DNA of 64,000 bases from Hippophae tibetana (lineage: Eukaryota > Streptophyta > Magnoliopsida > Rosales > Elaeagnaceae), in assembly GCA_037013495.1 (NCBI GenBank), contig CM072810.1, positions 82,692,449 to 82,756,448 of the forward strand. Reading direction: 5' to 3'. This document shows, one piece after another, positions 38,793 to 49,363 of this stretch. The translations under genes and the position numbers were made by a program. The notes below the pieces were generated by a model that had not been told where the DNA came from, did no database searches, and saw only the letters and a program-made list of their open reading frames with translations. How positions within the stretch are numbered: position 1 is the first letter of the stretch; each line of letters begins with the position of its first letter.

Positions 38793-40097
38793 TGCTCTCC
38801 AATGTCAAATTATATAAGTCATTTAAGGGTGAAGTAATGAGGATTGTAGTTGATTTGATCAACCTTTCTCCTTCAGTTTATCTGAATAGTGATGTTTCTA
38901 ACAAAGTTCGAAAAGGGAAAGATGCTTCTTATAAGCACTTGAGAGTGTTTGGATGCAGGGTTTACGTTCATATTCCCAAATATGAAAGATACAAGTTGGA
39001 TGACAAGGCTAATGAGTGTATCTTCTTGGGATATTCACATGACGAGTTTGGGTACAAAATATGTGAACTATTTTGCAAAAAAGTGATCAATAGTAGAGAT
39101 ATGGTCTTTCTTAAAGATCATATAGCTTGTGTTGATGGAACCAGTAAGCCTCAATCCTCTACTAAAGTTACTTTTAGTTTGAAGATAATTTTTAAACCTC
39201 TAGCTTATAATGATCGCATGGGAGCTAGAGAAGAAAACCATGATGATGTTATTCATCCTGATGTCCATGTAGCAGATCATTTAGATCCTACTAGATAGGT
39301 TCAAGAAGAAGATCCATCTCTAGTAGAACTTGTATTCAGAAAGTCAACTAGGGAAAGAAAACCTTCTATAAGATAATCTGCATATGAGTATATGTTACTG
39401 ATTAATGGGAGAGAAACAAAAACTTACCAAGAAGTAATGTGCCATAAGAAGTGGAAATAATGGTACAAGGCCATGTAAGAAAAGATCAATTCTTTGCACA
39501 AGAATCACACTTATGACTTTGTGATGCTACCTAAAGGCAAGAGATTTTGAGAAACAAATGGGTTTATAAGTTGAAGAAAAAACAACAACTTATAACTAAG
39601 ATAATAAGACAAGAATAGTTGTAAAAGGGTGTGGTCAAAAGAAAGGTATTGACTTTAAAGAAATTTTCTCTCCAGTTGTGAATATGTCATCAATAAGAGT
39701 CATTCTTAGTTTGGTTGCTTGGTTGAACTTGGAGATTGAATAGCTTGATATAAAGACTACTTTCATTCATGGTGATCTTTAAGAGAAAGTATATAAATAG
39801 AGCAGCCAGATGGGTTCAAATTCAAAGGCAAAAAGATCACGTCTGTAGGCATAGGAAAACCTTATATGTGTTAAAGCAAGCACCTAGGCATTAGTACAAG
39901 AAGTTAAACTCTTTCATGATGAGTTATGAATACATCAAAACTACATTTGATAACTATGTGTATTGAAAATATTTTCTAATGATGATTTTTTCCTTCTCTT
40001 GGTATATGTGGATGATATGCTAATTGTTGGTCATGATGCAAGCAAAATAGAGAAGTTGAAGAAACAAGTTAGCAATTCTTTTTCTATAAAAGACTCA
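38793..40097 (+). pseudogene. Copia 2 integrase C-terminus and reverse transcriptase (5' part)
   Basis: The open stretch 38792-39298 gives the integrase end (SPSVYLNSD, HLRVFGCRVYVHIP, NECIFLGY and DMVFLKD signatures). RT follows in broken frames from about 39400 (FSPVVNMSSIRVILS), with YVDDMLIVGH near 40003-40032. It ends at 40097 in SIKDS, just where copia RTs read M-K-D-L-G-P, because the CACTA element interrupts the codon run. Multiple stops make it inactive. Confidence 0.88.
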
Positions 40098-40110
40098 CAC
40101 TGCTACAAAA
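40098..40110 (+). repeat. CACTA left terminal inverted repeat
   Basis: cactgctacaaaa matches the reverse complement of the right end at 12 of 13 positions. Its last copia base is a97, and tca before it is the target duplication. Confidence 0.93.
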
Positions 40111-40119
40111 GGGGTATTT

Positions 40120-40430
40120 AAGTTAATATGTAAAGTCAGTTTTTGGAAAAAACTGACTTATAATGAATTTAAAGTCAGTTCGATGTAGAACCGATGCTAT
40201 CCATGTAGAACATAACGTCGATTGATGTGTCGAACCGATGCTATCCATGTAGAACATAACGTCGATTGATGTGTCGAACCGATGCTACATGTAGGACATA
40301 GTGTCGGTTGACATGGTGAATCGATGCTACACATGTGTGTAGCGTCGGTTCACCACGTCAACTGACATTACATCCTACGTGGTTAGCGTCGGTTTACCAC
40401 GTCAACAGACGTTATGGCCTATGTGTATTT
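40120..40430. repeat. CACTA left subterminal repeat array
   Basis: Short repeats built on gtcggtt/aaccgac and agcgtcggtt alternate in both orientations. The block ccgatgctatccatgtagaa is duplicated head to tail with a 44-bp period (from about 40191 and 40235), followed by two diverged copies. Such arrays in En/Spm elements are binding sites for the TNPA/TNP1-class protein that brings the ends together. Binding here is inferred. Confidence 0.75.
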
Positions 40431-40449
40431 TTTTTATTAAAAAATGTAG

Positions 40450-40886
40450 TTTAAAATTGAAATTTTTAATTAGATACAATGATTTTTTTTAGGTCAATTA
40501 TTATTTTATTTGACTCTTTAAAATTTAAGTTGGATATATATATATATATAGTATAATATATTTTTTTAGACAGTTGGTTTTTAAAATTATATAATTTTGT
40601 GTATTTTTTTGGATATTTAATTTTATGTACGTACGTATATGTACATCTTTATTTAATTTTATGTATTTGTTTGGATATTATTTTAAAATTATTATTTTTT
40701 CTTTTTTATACTATATATATATATATATATATATTCAAATTAAATTTTAAAGAGTTCAAATGAAATAATAATTGACCTAAAAAAAATTTAATTTTAAATT
40801 GCATGGATAGCGTCGGTTGATGTGGCGAACCGACGCTACACACGTGTGTAGCGTCGGTTATCCACATCAACCGACACTATCCATGC
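40450..40886. repeat. Large inverted repeat with 86-bp near-perfect palindrome
   Basis: From 40801 to 40886 two 43-bp halves are reverse complements with about three mismatches; the centre is cacacgtgtg. A wider AT-rich inverted repeat (about 40470-40560 against 40700-40800, aattattattttatttga against its complement) precedes it. The sequence could fold into a cruciform. It repeats the gcgtcggttgatgtgg theme of the subterminal array, so it is part of the CACTA end region. Confidence 0.85.
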
Positions 40887-41546
40887 GTATTAATCCGTTT
40901 CTATTCTCTTTTATTCACGAGAATTCATTTTTCAATTTTTGCAACAATACTTCAAAACCGAGCTCACCCTCCACTCTTTCTCATTTTCCGGCCACCTCCG
41001 ACCACCATTTTCAATGTCGTTTTGTGAGTTATATTCCTCTTCTTATTATCTTTCAAATCCCCTATTTTTTAGTGAAATACTCAAAAAAATTATACCCATT
41101 TTCTCACTCATTCTCACGTACAAAACACTCATTATTTCTTCATTTCCTTCATTTTGTCACCTCATTTACTCTTGTAAGTATTTATATTAATCCTACTCAC
41201 TTATTATTCGGTTTGCTTTATTTTTTGTATAATATTTTGATTTATGTATGTTTTGTATTATGCTTGTTATTATATGTTTGGCTTGTTTTCTGTGGAAATA
41301 ATATCTGGATATTGTGGGTTTGAGAGACTATAATATTTACCGTACGTGGATAAATTTATTTACATATAAATAATTATATTTATTAAGTAAAAGTAATACA
41401 ATTGTAAAATGATTAAAATGATAAATATTTGTATTATGTATATTTGGGTATATATTCTAATAATTAGGGAATTTATATATAATAATACTTGAAATATATT
41501 GATTGGATAGATACTTAATATGCTTAATTAATGTCATTAGTAGAAA

Positions 41547-44500
41547 ATGGACAAATCTTGGATTTCAAAGTGTAGAATTGAGCAAGACTACATTTCTGGA
41601 GTTGAAAGTTTCATGAAATTTGCTTGTAGAAATTGTAATAATGGAATTAGTATGATTCGATACCCATGTGTTAAATGTAAAAATGAGCGATTTCATGAAT
41701 GTGACGAGGTTAAGTATCACCTTATCCGTAGTGGTATTCTTTTGAACTATAAATGTTGGTATTATCATGGAGAAAATATTGATAATACTCATGGGGAAGA
41801 GATAAATAAGAATATGAGTGGATTACATACTGATGAGCAGAACCGACAGCACCGATCCTGCCAATACTTTTGGTTTTATATTTATAAAACTCTCGCAATT
41901 GCACGAATCATTTCATAGAAAATGATAAGTATACTCCCAAGGTCGATCTAAGGAAGTAATATACGTGGTTTTTAATTTATTATTCAAACTTTTAAAAATG
42001 AAATTAAATCCTAAACATCTTGTCATGATATTTAGGTTTTTGTGTTTCTAATCTAATAACATAAAAATAAACATAGATACAGATTCAATAAATATTGATG
42101 CAAATTTTATCATTTATAATATTGGAGTATTTATGGATATAATAACTAAGTTAATTATGCTTGCTCATATTACTTAGGTTATTAAATATATAAATTGATA
42201 TTTATTGATTCCCTCTTTTTTATATGAATACCACATTTGGTGGGGTTAGATATTCTTTGTTAACTAAACAAATCAATTAACACCTATGAGTGAGGTTGAT
42301 AACTAATTTGGTTAATTAAATTAATTCCTTTTTTCTAAGAGATTGAAAATGAACCATTTAAATGTCACCTTTGGTGGGGTTAAACAATTTAAACTTTATT
42401 CAAGGTGTCCAAATTAAACCTAAGAATTTAATTATCTGAGTACTAACTTTCAAGTTTTAAAACTACTACTAAAAACATGTTGTCAATACATTTTCAGATA
42501 ATAATTTTTATAAATTTTTTTGAAATAGAGCCTTACTCTAACTACCGGGAGATTGTACCAACAAATAAAAGAGCACTACTCTAAATTGGACCGGATAACT
42601 AAACCTTAAAATCTAATTTTCAGATTTAAGTTTGTAATGAAAAATAATATATTTCTCTCTAACATTCTTAATATAAAAATTTGAATAAAAATAAAATCAA
42701 TTCATTTTAGATATTTTTACCTATTTAATATTTTGCAAGCATAACAACATTATTATTATATCATGTTTACAAACATCCAGCAAAGTTAAATTTAATCACA
42801 GATAAATTAAATATAACATATAAGAATAAAGCATAAAAAATAACTGTAAAGAAAATAAAATTCTTAGAGTACTTTGATGCTAACTCTGTTGCTGGAAAAC
42901 ATCCAAACGGAATTTGCACTTTCATTTATTGAATCAAAAAACAAATAAACTACAAAAACATAATTAGTTCTTCTCAAAAAGAGAAGAACTCTAAAATTAA
43001 GAAAAATTAACTAAGAAAAACTAAAAAAACTAAGAAATGAGAGAAAGAAAGAGAGAAGAAGATGTGTTTTTTTGGTGTGATTTGAAGTGAATAGAATGAG
43101 GGTATTTATAGGTGAGGAGAGGAAGAAAAATTGGGTGAAAAAAATGATTAAAAATGGTGGAAACGTAGAGTAGTGAATGATGACACCATTGATGATGTCA
43201 TACTGACGCAGGGCACGGCGGCGTGCGCAGAATGAGGCGTAGATGGGCAGCGGCACATACGGACTGGAGCAGGGGTGCATGCGGAAAGCAGCAGGAGCGT
43301 GCAAAGATGCGCGCGGATAGGACGATGCGGCGTGCGGCTGGACGCGCTGCGCGCATTGGCTGGCGCAGCTGCGTGCGCGATTTCCTCTTTTTTGACATTT
43401 TTGACCCATTTTGTCCAATTTTTCGATCTTTTTTGACTTTTCCTCATTTAATTTATGAATATATTTGTGATGTATTGCCTCCGATATTTTTCTTTGAGTG
43501 TTTAAGTTACGTTTTTAAGCAAAAATACATGAAAAATAATAAATATACCCATGATCCTGAAAAGATAGATTTATATAGAAATATGATAAAATCATATAAA
43601 TATATATATTTTAATCAATTAACGTGCATAAAATCATGGTAATTTTAGTAATTTTTGAGCACTCATCACATACATCTTATCATAATGTACAAACAGAAAA
43701 TATGTTTCATGGTATTGAAGATGAACTACGTGAGGATGATCACGAAACCTTTAAAAAACTTTTAGAAGATGCCGAAAAACCGTTGTATCCAAAATGCAAG
43801 AAATACACTAAAATGTCGGGATTGGTTCATTTGTACTATGTGAAGGCAAAACATGGTTTTTCTGACAAGGGATTCACAAAATTACTAAATCTACTAGTCG
43901 ATATGTTTCCTGAGGGTATTGAATTGCCATCTTTAATGTACGAAGTGAAGAAATATCTTAGTCGATTTGGCATGGAATATCATAAGATTCATACTTGTCC
44001 AACACATAAGAAAGGCGTGCTTTCAGAGGTTCTTTGTTACTTTCCTCTGATTACTCGTTTTCCAAGGTTGTTCAAAAGTAAAGAGACATCAAATATGTTG
44101 ACTTGGCATTCAAATAATCGATCTGATGATTGGGTGCTACGTCATCCTTATGATTCTTCAAATTGGAACGTAGTAGATAATTTATCTCCTCAATTTGTAT
44201 CTGATTCGTGCAATCTTCGTCTTTCCATTACTGTTGATGGAATTAATCCACATAGTTCCCTTAGTAGTAGATATAGCTATTGGCCAGTAATTATGATAAC
44301 ATACAACCTTCCTCCCTGGTTGTGTATGAAAAGAAAATTCATGATGTTAACATTATTGATCTCAAGACTGAAACAATCTAGTATTGATATTGATGTATAT
44401 TTGTAGCCTTTGATAGACGATTTAAAGACATTGTGGAATGATGGTGTAAATGTTTACGATGCACATAAAGAACATCACTTTAACTTGAGGGGGTTCTTTT

Positions 44501-45720
44501 ATGGATAATTAATGATTTTTGTGCCTATGGAAACTTATCAGGACATGCAACAAAAGGTTACAAGGGATGCCCTATATGTAGTGATGGAACTTCTGCAATT
44601 TATCTTGTTCATGGATGAAAGATGTCTTATAGAAGACATAGAAGGTTTTGCCATCTGGACACAAATTTAGATACCAAAAGAAACTATTTGATGGTGAAGA
44701 AGATCATGATCATGCACCCTAACCTTTGCGATGTGTTGAGATATTAAGGCAATTGAATGGTATGACATTCAAATGATATGGAAAGATGAAAAAAAACTCA
44801 CTAAGGTAGGGAAACGAAAGAGGTCAACTAATGAAAAGGGGTGAAAATGAAAAAGGAAAAGAATCAGTAGACCATGGTTGTTGGAATAAAAAATCAATAT
44901 TTTGGGAATTACCTTATTGGAAAGACTTACACATTCGTCACATCTTAGGTTTCATGCACATTGAGAAAAATGTATGTGAGAGCTTGATTGGCACATTACT
45001 TAATATACCTGGAAAAACGAAGGATGAAATTAAAGCAAGACTAGATTTAAAGAAATTAGGCATACAACCTGAATTGGCACCAAGGGTGGAAAATGATAAG
45101 AATCAAACATACTTGCCACCAGCATCATATACAATTTCAAAAAAATATAATAATGTGTTTTGTAAATGTTTGGAGGGTGTGAAAGTTCCTGATGGTTACT
45201 CATCCAACTTAAGAATTTTTTTGTCTATCACCGATAAGAAACTTTATGGATTGAAATCACATGAGTGTCATATCTTAATGCAATAGTTATTACCAGTTGC
45301 TATTAGATCAATTCTTCCAAAACATGTTCGATTATCAATAATTCGTCTTTATTCATTCTTCAATACAATATGCAAGAAATCTATATCAATTGGCTAGTTA
45401 AACTCTTTACAGAAAGATGTTGTAGAGAATTTGTGACTAATTGAAAAATATTTTCCTCCTTCTTTCTTCAATATAATGATTCACTTATGTGTTCATTTAG
45501 TTCGATATGTTCAATTGTGTGGTCTTACTTACATAAGGTGGATGTATCCTTTTGAGAGATATATGTAAGTCCTTAAATGATATGTAAATAATAGAAATCG
45601 ACCTGAAGGATGCATAGTGGAACGCTACATTGATGTAGAGGCAATTGAGTTTTGTTCTATATACATTAGTGGTTGCACTGAAATTGGGAATCCTATGCAC
45701 AAGTTGTTCTTAGAACGTCA
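41547..45720 (+). pseudogene. CACTA TNP2-type transposase, interrupted by a solo LTR
   Basis: The N-terminus (41547-41830) has the cysteine-rich start of TNP2 proteins (C-x2-C near codon 31, then PCVKCKN). The Transposase_21 core follows at 43674-44510 (TWHSNNRSDDW, ITVDGINPHSSLS and YNLPPWLCMK signatures). ELPYWKDLHIRH and MHIEKNVCESL lie in 44831-45286, and a DUF4218 region with stops extends to about 45720. TNP2 is the catalytic transposase of En/Spm elements. An 1838-bp solo LTR sits inside; both sides of the insertion are in the same frame once one target copy is discounted. Further stops at 44404 and within 44510-44830 show it was losing function independently. Confidence 0.88.
41831..43668 (+). 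mobile_element. Solo LTR (family X, copy 1) inside TNP2
   Basis: The insert starts TGATGAGCAG and ends GAGCACTCATCA. It is flanked by the perfect 5-bp duplication catac (41826-41830 and 43669-43673). It has no coding region and no internal LTR pair, so it is best read as a solo LTR left by recombination. A GC-rich island lies at 43205-43385. The sequence near its start (aattgcacgaatc...gataagtatactccc) resembles the leading part of Tat/Ogre-like Ty3-gypsy LTRs; that family call is tentative. Confidence 0.85.
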
Positions 45721-45959
45721 CATGATACAAGTAGGTAACCCTATGCTTGGTGGAAGTAAGAAATTGTTTATTGATCGCACTCGATGAGAAAAAACACTCC
45801 CAATCATTTTGGTAAATAATAATGAGGCATAATCATACATAGAGTAAGTGATGTTTAACCTTTCCATTTATGCGAAAAATATTTTTTATTTAACTATTAA
45901 TGATGATATCTAATTTCATATATCTTTAATAACATTACATGATGCATTTAAACTTATTG

Positions 45960-46780
45960 AAGATCGATCCTCGTTATAAAAAAAGAAGGAAAAATGGTTG
46001 TATGATGAACATAAGCGAGAGCTTATTAATTGGTTTCGCAACCATGTAAGTGTCACAAATAAAAATTCTTGTATGTTCCTAGATCTATGCAATGTTTTAA
46101 AACTTTGCTTTAAACACTTTTCATGTTTTTGTATACATAGATTCGAGATGAACTCAAGAAACCCAATAATAAAATAACAGAAAGTTTAGAATGGCTTGCA
46201 CATGGTCCAAAATTTTATGTCAAATCGTTTTCTAGTTTCACAATAAATGGATCGAGGTTTACGACTCATGTTAGGGACAAAATCCGAGTAAATCAGAAGA
46301 GTGGTGTGAAGATGGTTACACAAACTATGCAATTTTCCAGTTCAAAAGATGGTTTGGATTTATGCTCAAGTTAGGGACAAAGTCCGAGTAAATCATGAGA
46401 TTTGGGAATTGGATTATGAGGTCTTCCATGAAACAATTTTCTTGTGTGATTGGGTTGAAGATGTTATCAATGTTGGATATAAAATAGATGATTTTGGATT
46501 TACCCTTGTAAATTTATCCAAGATAAGTCACACTGATGATCCTTTCACGTTAGCACTTCATGCAAAACAAGTATTTTACGTGAGCGATCAAATTGACACA
46601 AGATGGTTTGTTGTGTTAATGCCTTCACAAAAAGAGTTTTACCATTGTAATGCTTTAGAATATAACGACCCTATGCTTGATACATTAACCAATATTAGTA
46701 ATTTCTCAAACAAATTGCCTAATGTATGTGATGATCTAGTTGATAATGATGATTCTTCGTTATGGGCTCGAAGTGATTGA
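45960..46780 (+). pseudogene. CACTA DUF4216-type region
   Basis: Downstream of the transposase core, two broken frames encode the DUF4216 region that usually follows DUF4218 in plant CACTA proteins. An upstream part (about 45985-46330) has ESLEWLAHGP and FTINGSRFTTHVRDK. A downstream part (46349-46780) has WELDYEVF, VFYVSDQIDTRWFVV and an acidic end. A short phrase, gttagggacaaaatccgagt, is repeated near 46270 and 46372, which explains the frame break. The biochemical role of the domain is unknown. Confidence 0.75.
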
Positions 46781-46849
46781 GAAGGAATATATGTATACGA
46801 TCAACAACCTAATTAAACATAATGTATGTTCTATATTGTTGTAATAACT

Positions 46850-46852
<3 letters not shown>

Positions 46853-46892
<40 letters not shown>

Positions 46893-46898
46893 GTATGT
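46853..46898. repeat. TA and GTAT microsatellite in CACTA
   Basis: A (TA)n run passes into (GTAT)n at about 46880-46898. It lies in a presumed intron of the second CACTA gene. Confidence 0.8.
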
Positions 46899-46944
46899 TC
46901 CTAAAATTGTCAATTAATTTATATTTCTTCATTGTCTGTAGATA

Positions 46945-48520
46945 TTTCATGGATCCTCGGGTAATAGAGCTTGTAGATCCAAATGATCCATTGGGGCATT
47001 TGAAAATAAAGGGGTTGGGTGAATATACCTGATACTCCACTTAACCCAGATGATAGAGTACCCGTTCTATTTGATGCTACTAGTAATCCAATAGGAGAAA
47101 ATGGCTAACAATTGAAATCCTCTATTGGTAGACTTCTAAAGTCCAGTATACCAATAATATAAATGATTAGACTCAGGTTGACGAAGATGAAAAATTCAAA
47201 ATATGGATAACCATTTGTGTAAGTCTTTTATATTTTATAATCAATTACATATAATATATCTTTTTTGTATTATATCTAATCTTTTGTAGTATGTTTTTAC
47301 AGAATCGTTACAAAGTCGATGACACTTGGAAGAGCAAGTGTTATAAGATTGCAAATAAGGCGTGGAAGGAATACAAGACTTCCAGATTGGCAAGAAATTA
47401 TGTGTTTCCATATTTGGAACCACTTGATGAAGTAGAGCTCTACAAAATCCCTGAAGGACACCTCTGGATTACACCTCAAGTTTGGAAAGACTTTATGGAT
47501 TATAGACGTACAGATGAATTTCAAATTATTAGGGAAAAACATCAGAATATACAAATACATAACATTCTTCCTAACCGTACTGGGAAGTCTTCAAATCCTA
47601 AAGTTAGATATAGAATGGTATTATTAATTTGTGTTAATTTATAAATATTTTTATATTTATTTTCCTCAATTTAATTTCATGTCATGGTTAATAAATTTTT
47701 GATAATTTATATAGGAAGCTGAATTGGGTAGACCGGTTACCCGAATTGAATTGTATATAGAAACAAAGACTCCCAAAACGAAGAAGTCAAGACCGATGAT
47801 TAAGTGGGGAGAACAACAACTAAATAAGTTGGTTAGTAATTTCGATTGACACAAAATCCATATGATTTTTAATAATTGATGTAATAATGCATGATATGTT
47901 TGTGTGCTTTATTATTTGTAGAGAGTTATTCAAGAACAAATATCCAAGGGTGAAATAATTGAAGAGCTTGGGAGAGATTCTCTATATCATGCATTCGGAC
48001 GCAAACATCATGGTTGTGTTAGGAGAGGTAGCCAATATGATGGTTATATGGAGTATTTGAACATTACAAAACAAAAGCCTCAGACAGTCAGTAAGGAGAA
48101 GTACACTAAAACTGAAGAAGAACTCAACTCTTTTAAGGCCTCAATGTTAAGTGATATGGCCACTATAAAAGAATATCAATCACAACACATGTCAAGCATG
48201 ACATCATTCTACAATCAAGGTATGCCATATTGGCCAAGCATGTAACCATCCATGCCAGGCATGCCACCATCAATACTAGGCATGCCACCATCCATGATAG
48301 GTAGGCCATCATCCATGCCAAGCATGCCACCCACGCAATCTCATGGTGCTCAAACTATATCTAGTATGGGATATATTCATCCTATTGGTCCTCTCTACAT
48401 GCCAGGAATGCATATGCAACAAGTAGTGGTTCATTTTCACCAATCCAATCTACGCATTCTTACCATCAATCACATCACGATAAATATTTTGGTGAGAATG
48501 TATATTCAATAGCTACCCCA
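46945..48520 (+). pseudogene. CACTA TNP1/Transposase_24-like gene
   Basis: Readable exons are separated by AT-rich introns. They begin at about 46945 (MDPRVIELVDPND), 47291-47644 (KVDDTWKSKCYK and a W-K-x-F-x-D-Y-R segment), 47715-47850 and 47920-48512. The last contains RDSLYHAFGRKHHGCVRRGS, which corresponds to the Transposase_24 signature, then a lysine/glutamate-rich probable coiled coil (QTVSKEKYTKTEEELNSFKA) and a Met-Pro-rich repeat (MPGMPPS...). In En/Spm the partner of TNP2 binds subterminal repeats; this gene is the likely counterpart. Its 3' part is duplicated at 52938-53500. A stop at 48243 interrupts the Met-Pro region. Confidence 0.72.
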
Positions 48521-48945
48521 CATGGGAGTCCTCCTCTATTTGTTGAAAATCCTTCAACAATGGACTATGTTGCTATTGGAACGGTACAACAATTGGGTAA
48601 CGATCGGATGATTCATAATCAATATTTACCAAATCATGTTGGACAGTATGTGGATTGGCCGTCGATTCAAGTTGTTCTAAATTTTGACGTTTTCTATTTT
48701 TTAACTTAAAAAATAACACTTGTTTACTACTACTATTTTATTGTATCTTTTATTGTTACTAACATACATAATTGATGAACAAAACCGAAATTTTTGATCC
48801 TTCCAATAATTTGGTTTTATATTTATAAAAATCTCGCAAGTGCACGAATCATTTCGTAAAAAATGATAAGTATACTCCCAAAGTCGATCTAAGGAAGGAA
48901 TATATGTGGTTTTTAATTTATTATTTAAACTTTTAAAAACAAATT
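48183..48945 (+). repeat. Segment S, left copy (CACTA gene end plus LTR start)
   Basis: The stretch from acaacacatg (about 48183) through the Met-Pro repeat, the tail of the CACTA gene and the first ~172 bp of a family X LTR (from 48773) reappears at about 52937-53672. Differences are a few percent plus small indels in the Met-Pro repeat. The family X LTR stops short at about 48945, where another LTR begins. Confidence 0.85.
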
Positions 48946-49363
48946 ATTTACGTCTATTTATATTAATTATAATTGCTAGTTCTTTACATTTTTAGTTAAT
49001 TTTTAAATTAATTAAATTAATATTTAGTATTAGTTTTTAATAAATATATTTTCAAGTGAATTAACAAATTTTAATAAAAAAAGGGCTTAATTGCAATTAT
49101 AAAAAGATTACAATTTAATTTGAAATTAAGAATGTGTTAAATTGCAAATATCAACAGATTAGAAATTAATTTAAATTAAATTTGTGGGTCAAAATGCAAT
49201 TAATAAAAGTTGAATTTCTGCGCAGGAGAAGAGCCACTCGCGACATTCACAACGCCCAACACACACCGTTCGATCATCCAATCAACGGTCAAGACTGGGC
49301 GCGTGCAATCTAGACACGACAAAGGCGACTAAACTCGGAATTCCTACAGCGCGCGACTCGGCA

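Noticed and set aside
40190..40430. CRISPR-like spaced repeats
   Set aside because: The regular gtcggtt-based repeats are CACTA subterminal motifs in both orientations in a plant genome, not a CRISPR array.
40817..41323. 168-codon frame near the CACTA left end
   Set aside because: It starts inside the palindrome and is rich in Phe, Leu, Ser and Tyr as expected of AT-rich noncoding DNA; more likely the leader and intron of the transposase gene.
43011..43642. Overlapping Arg/Ala-rich frames in the solo LTR
   Set aside because: Produced by the GC-rich island; frames are open in several phases on both strands and not conserved in the sister LTR.
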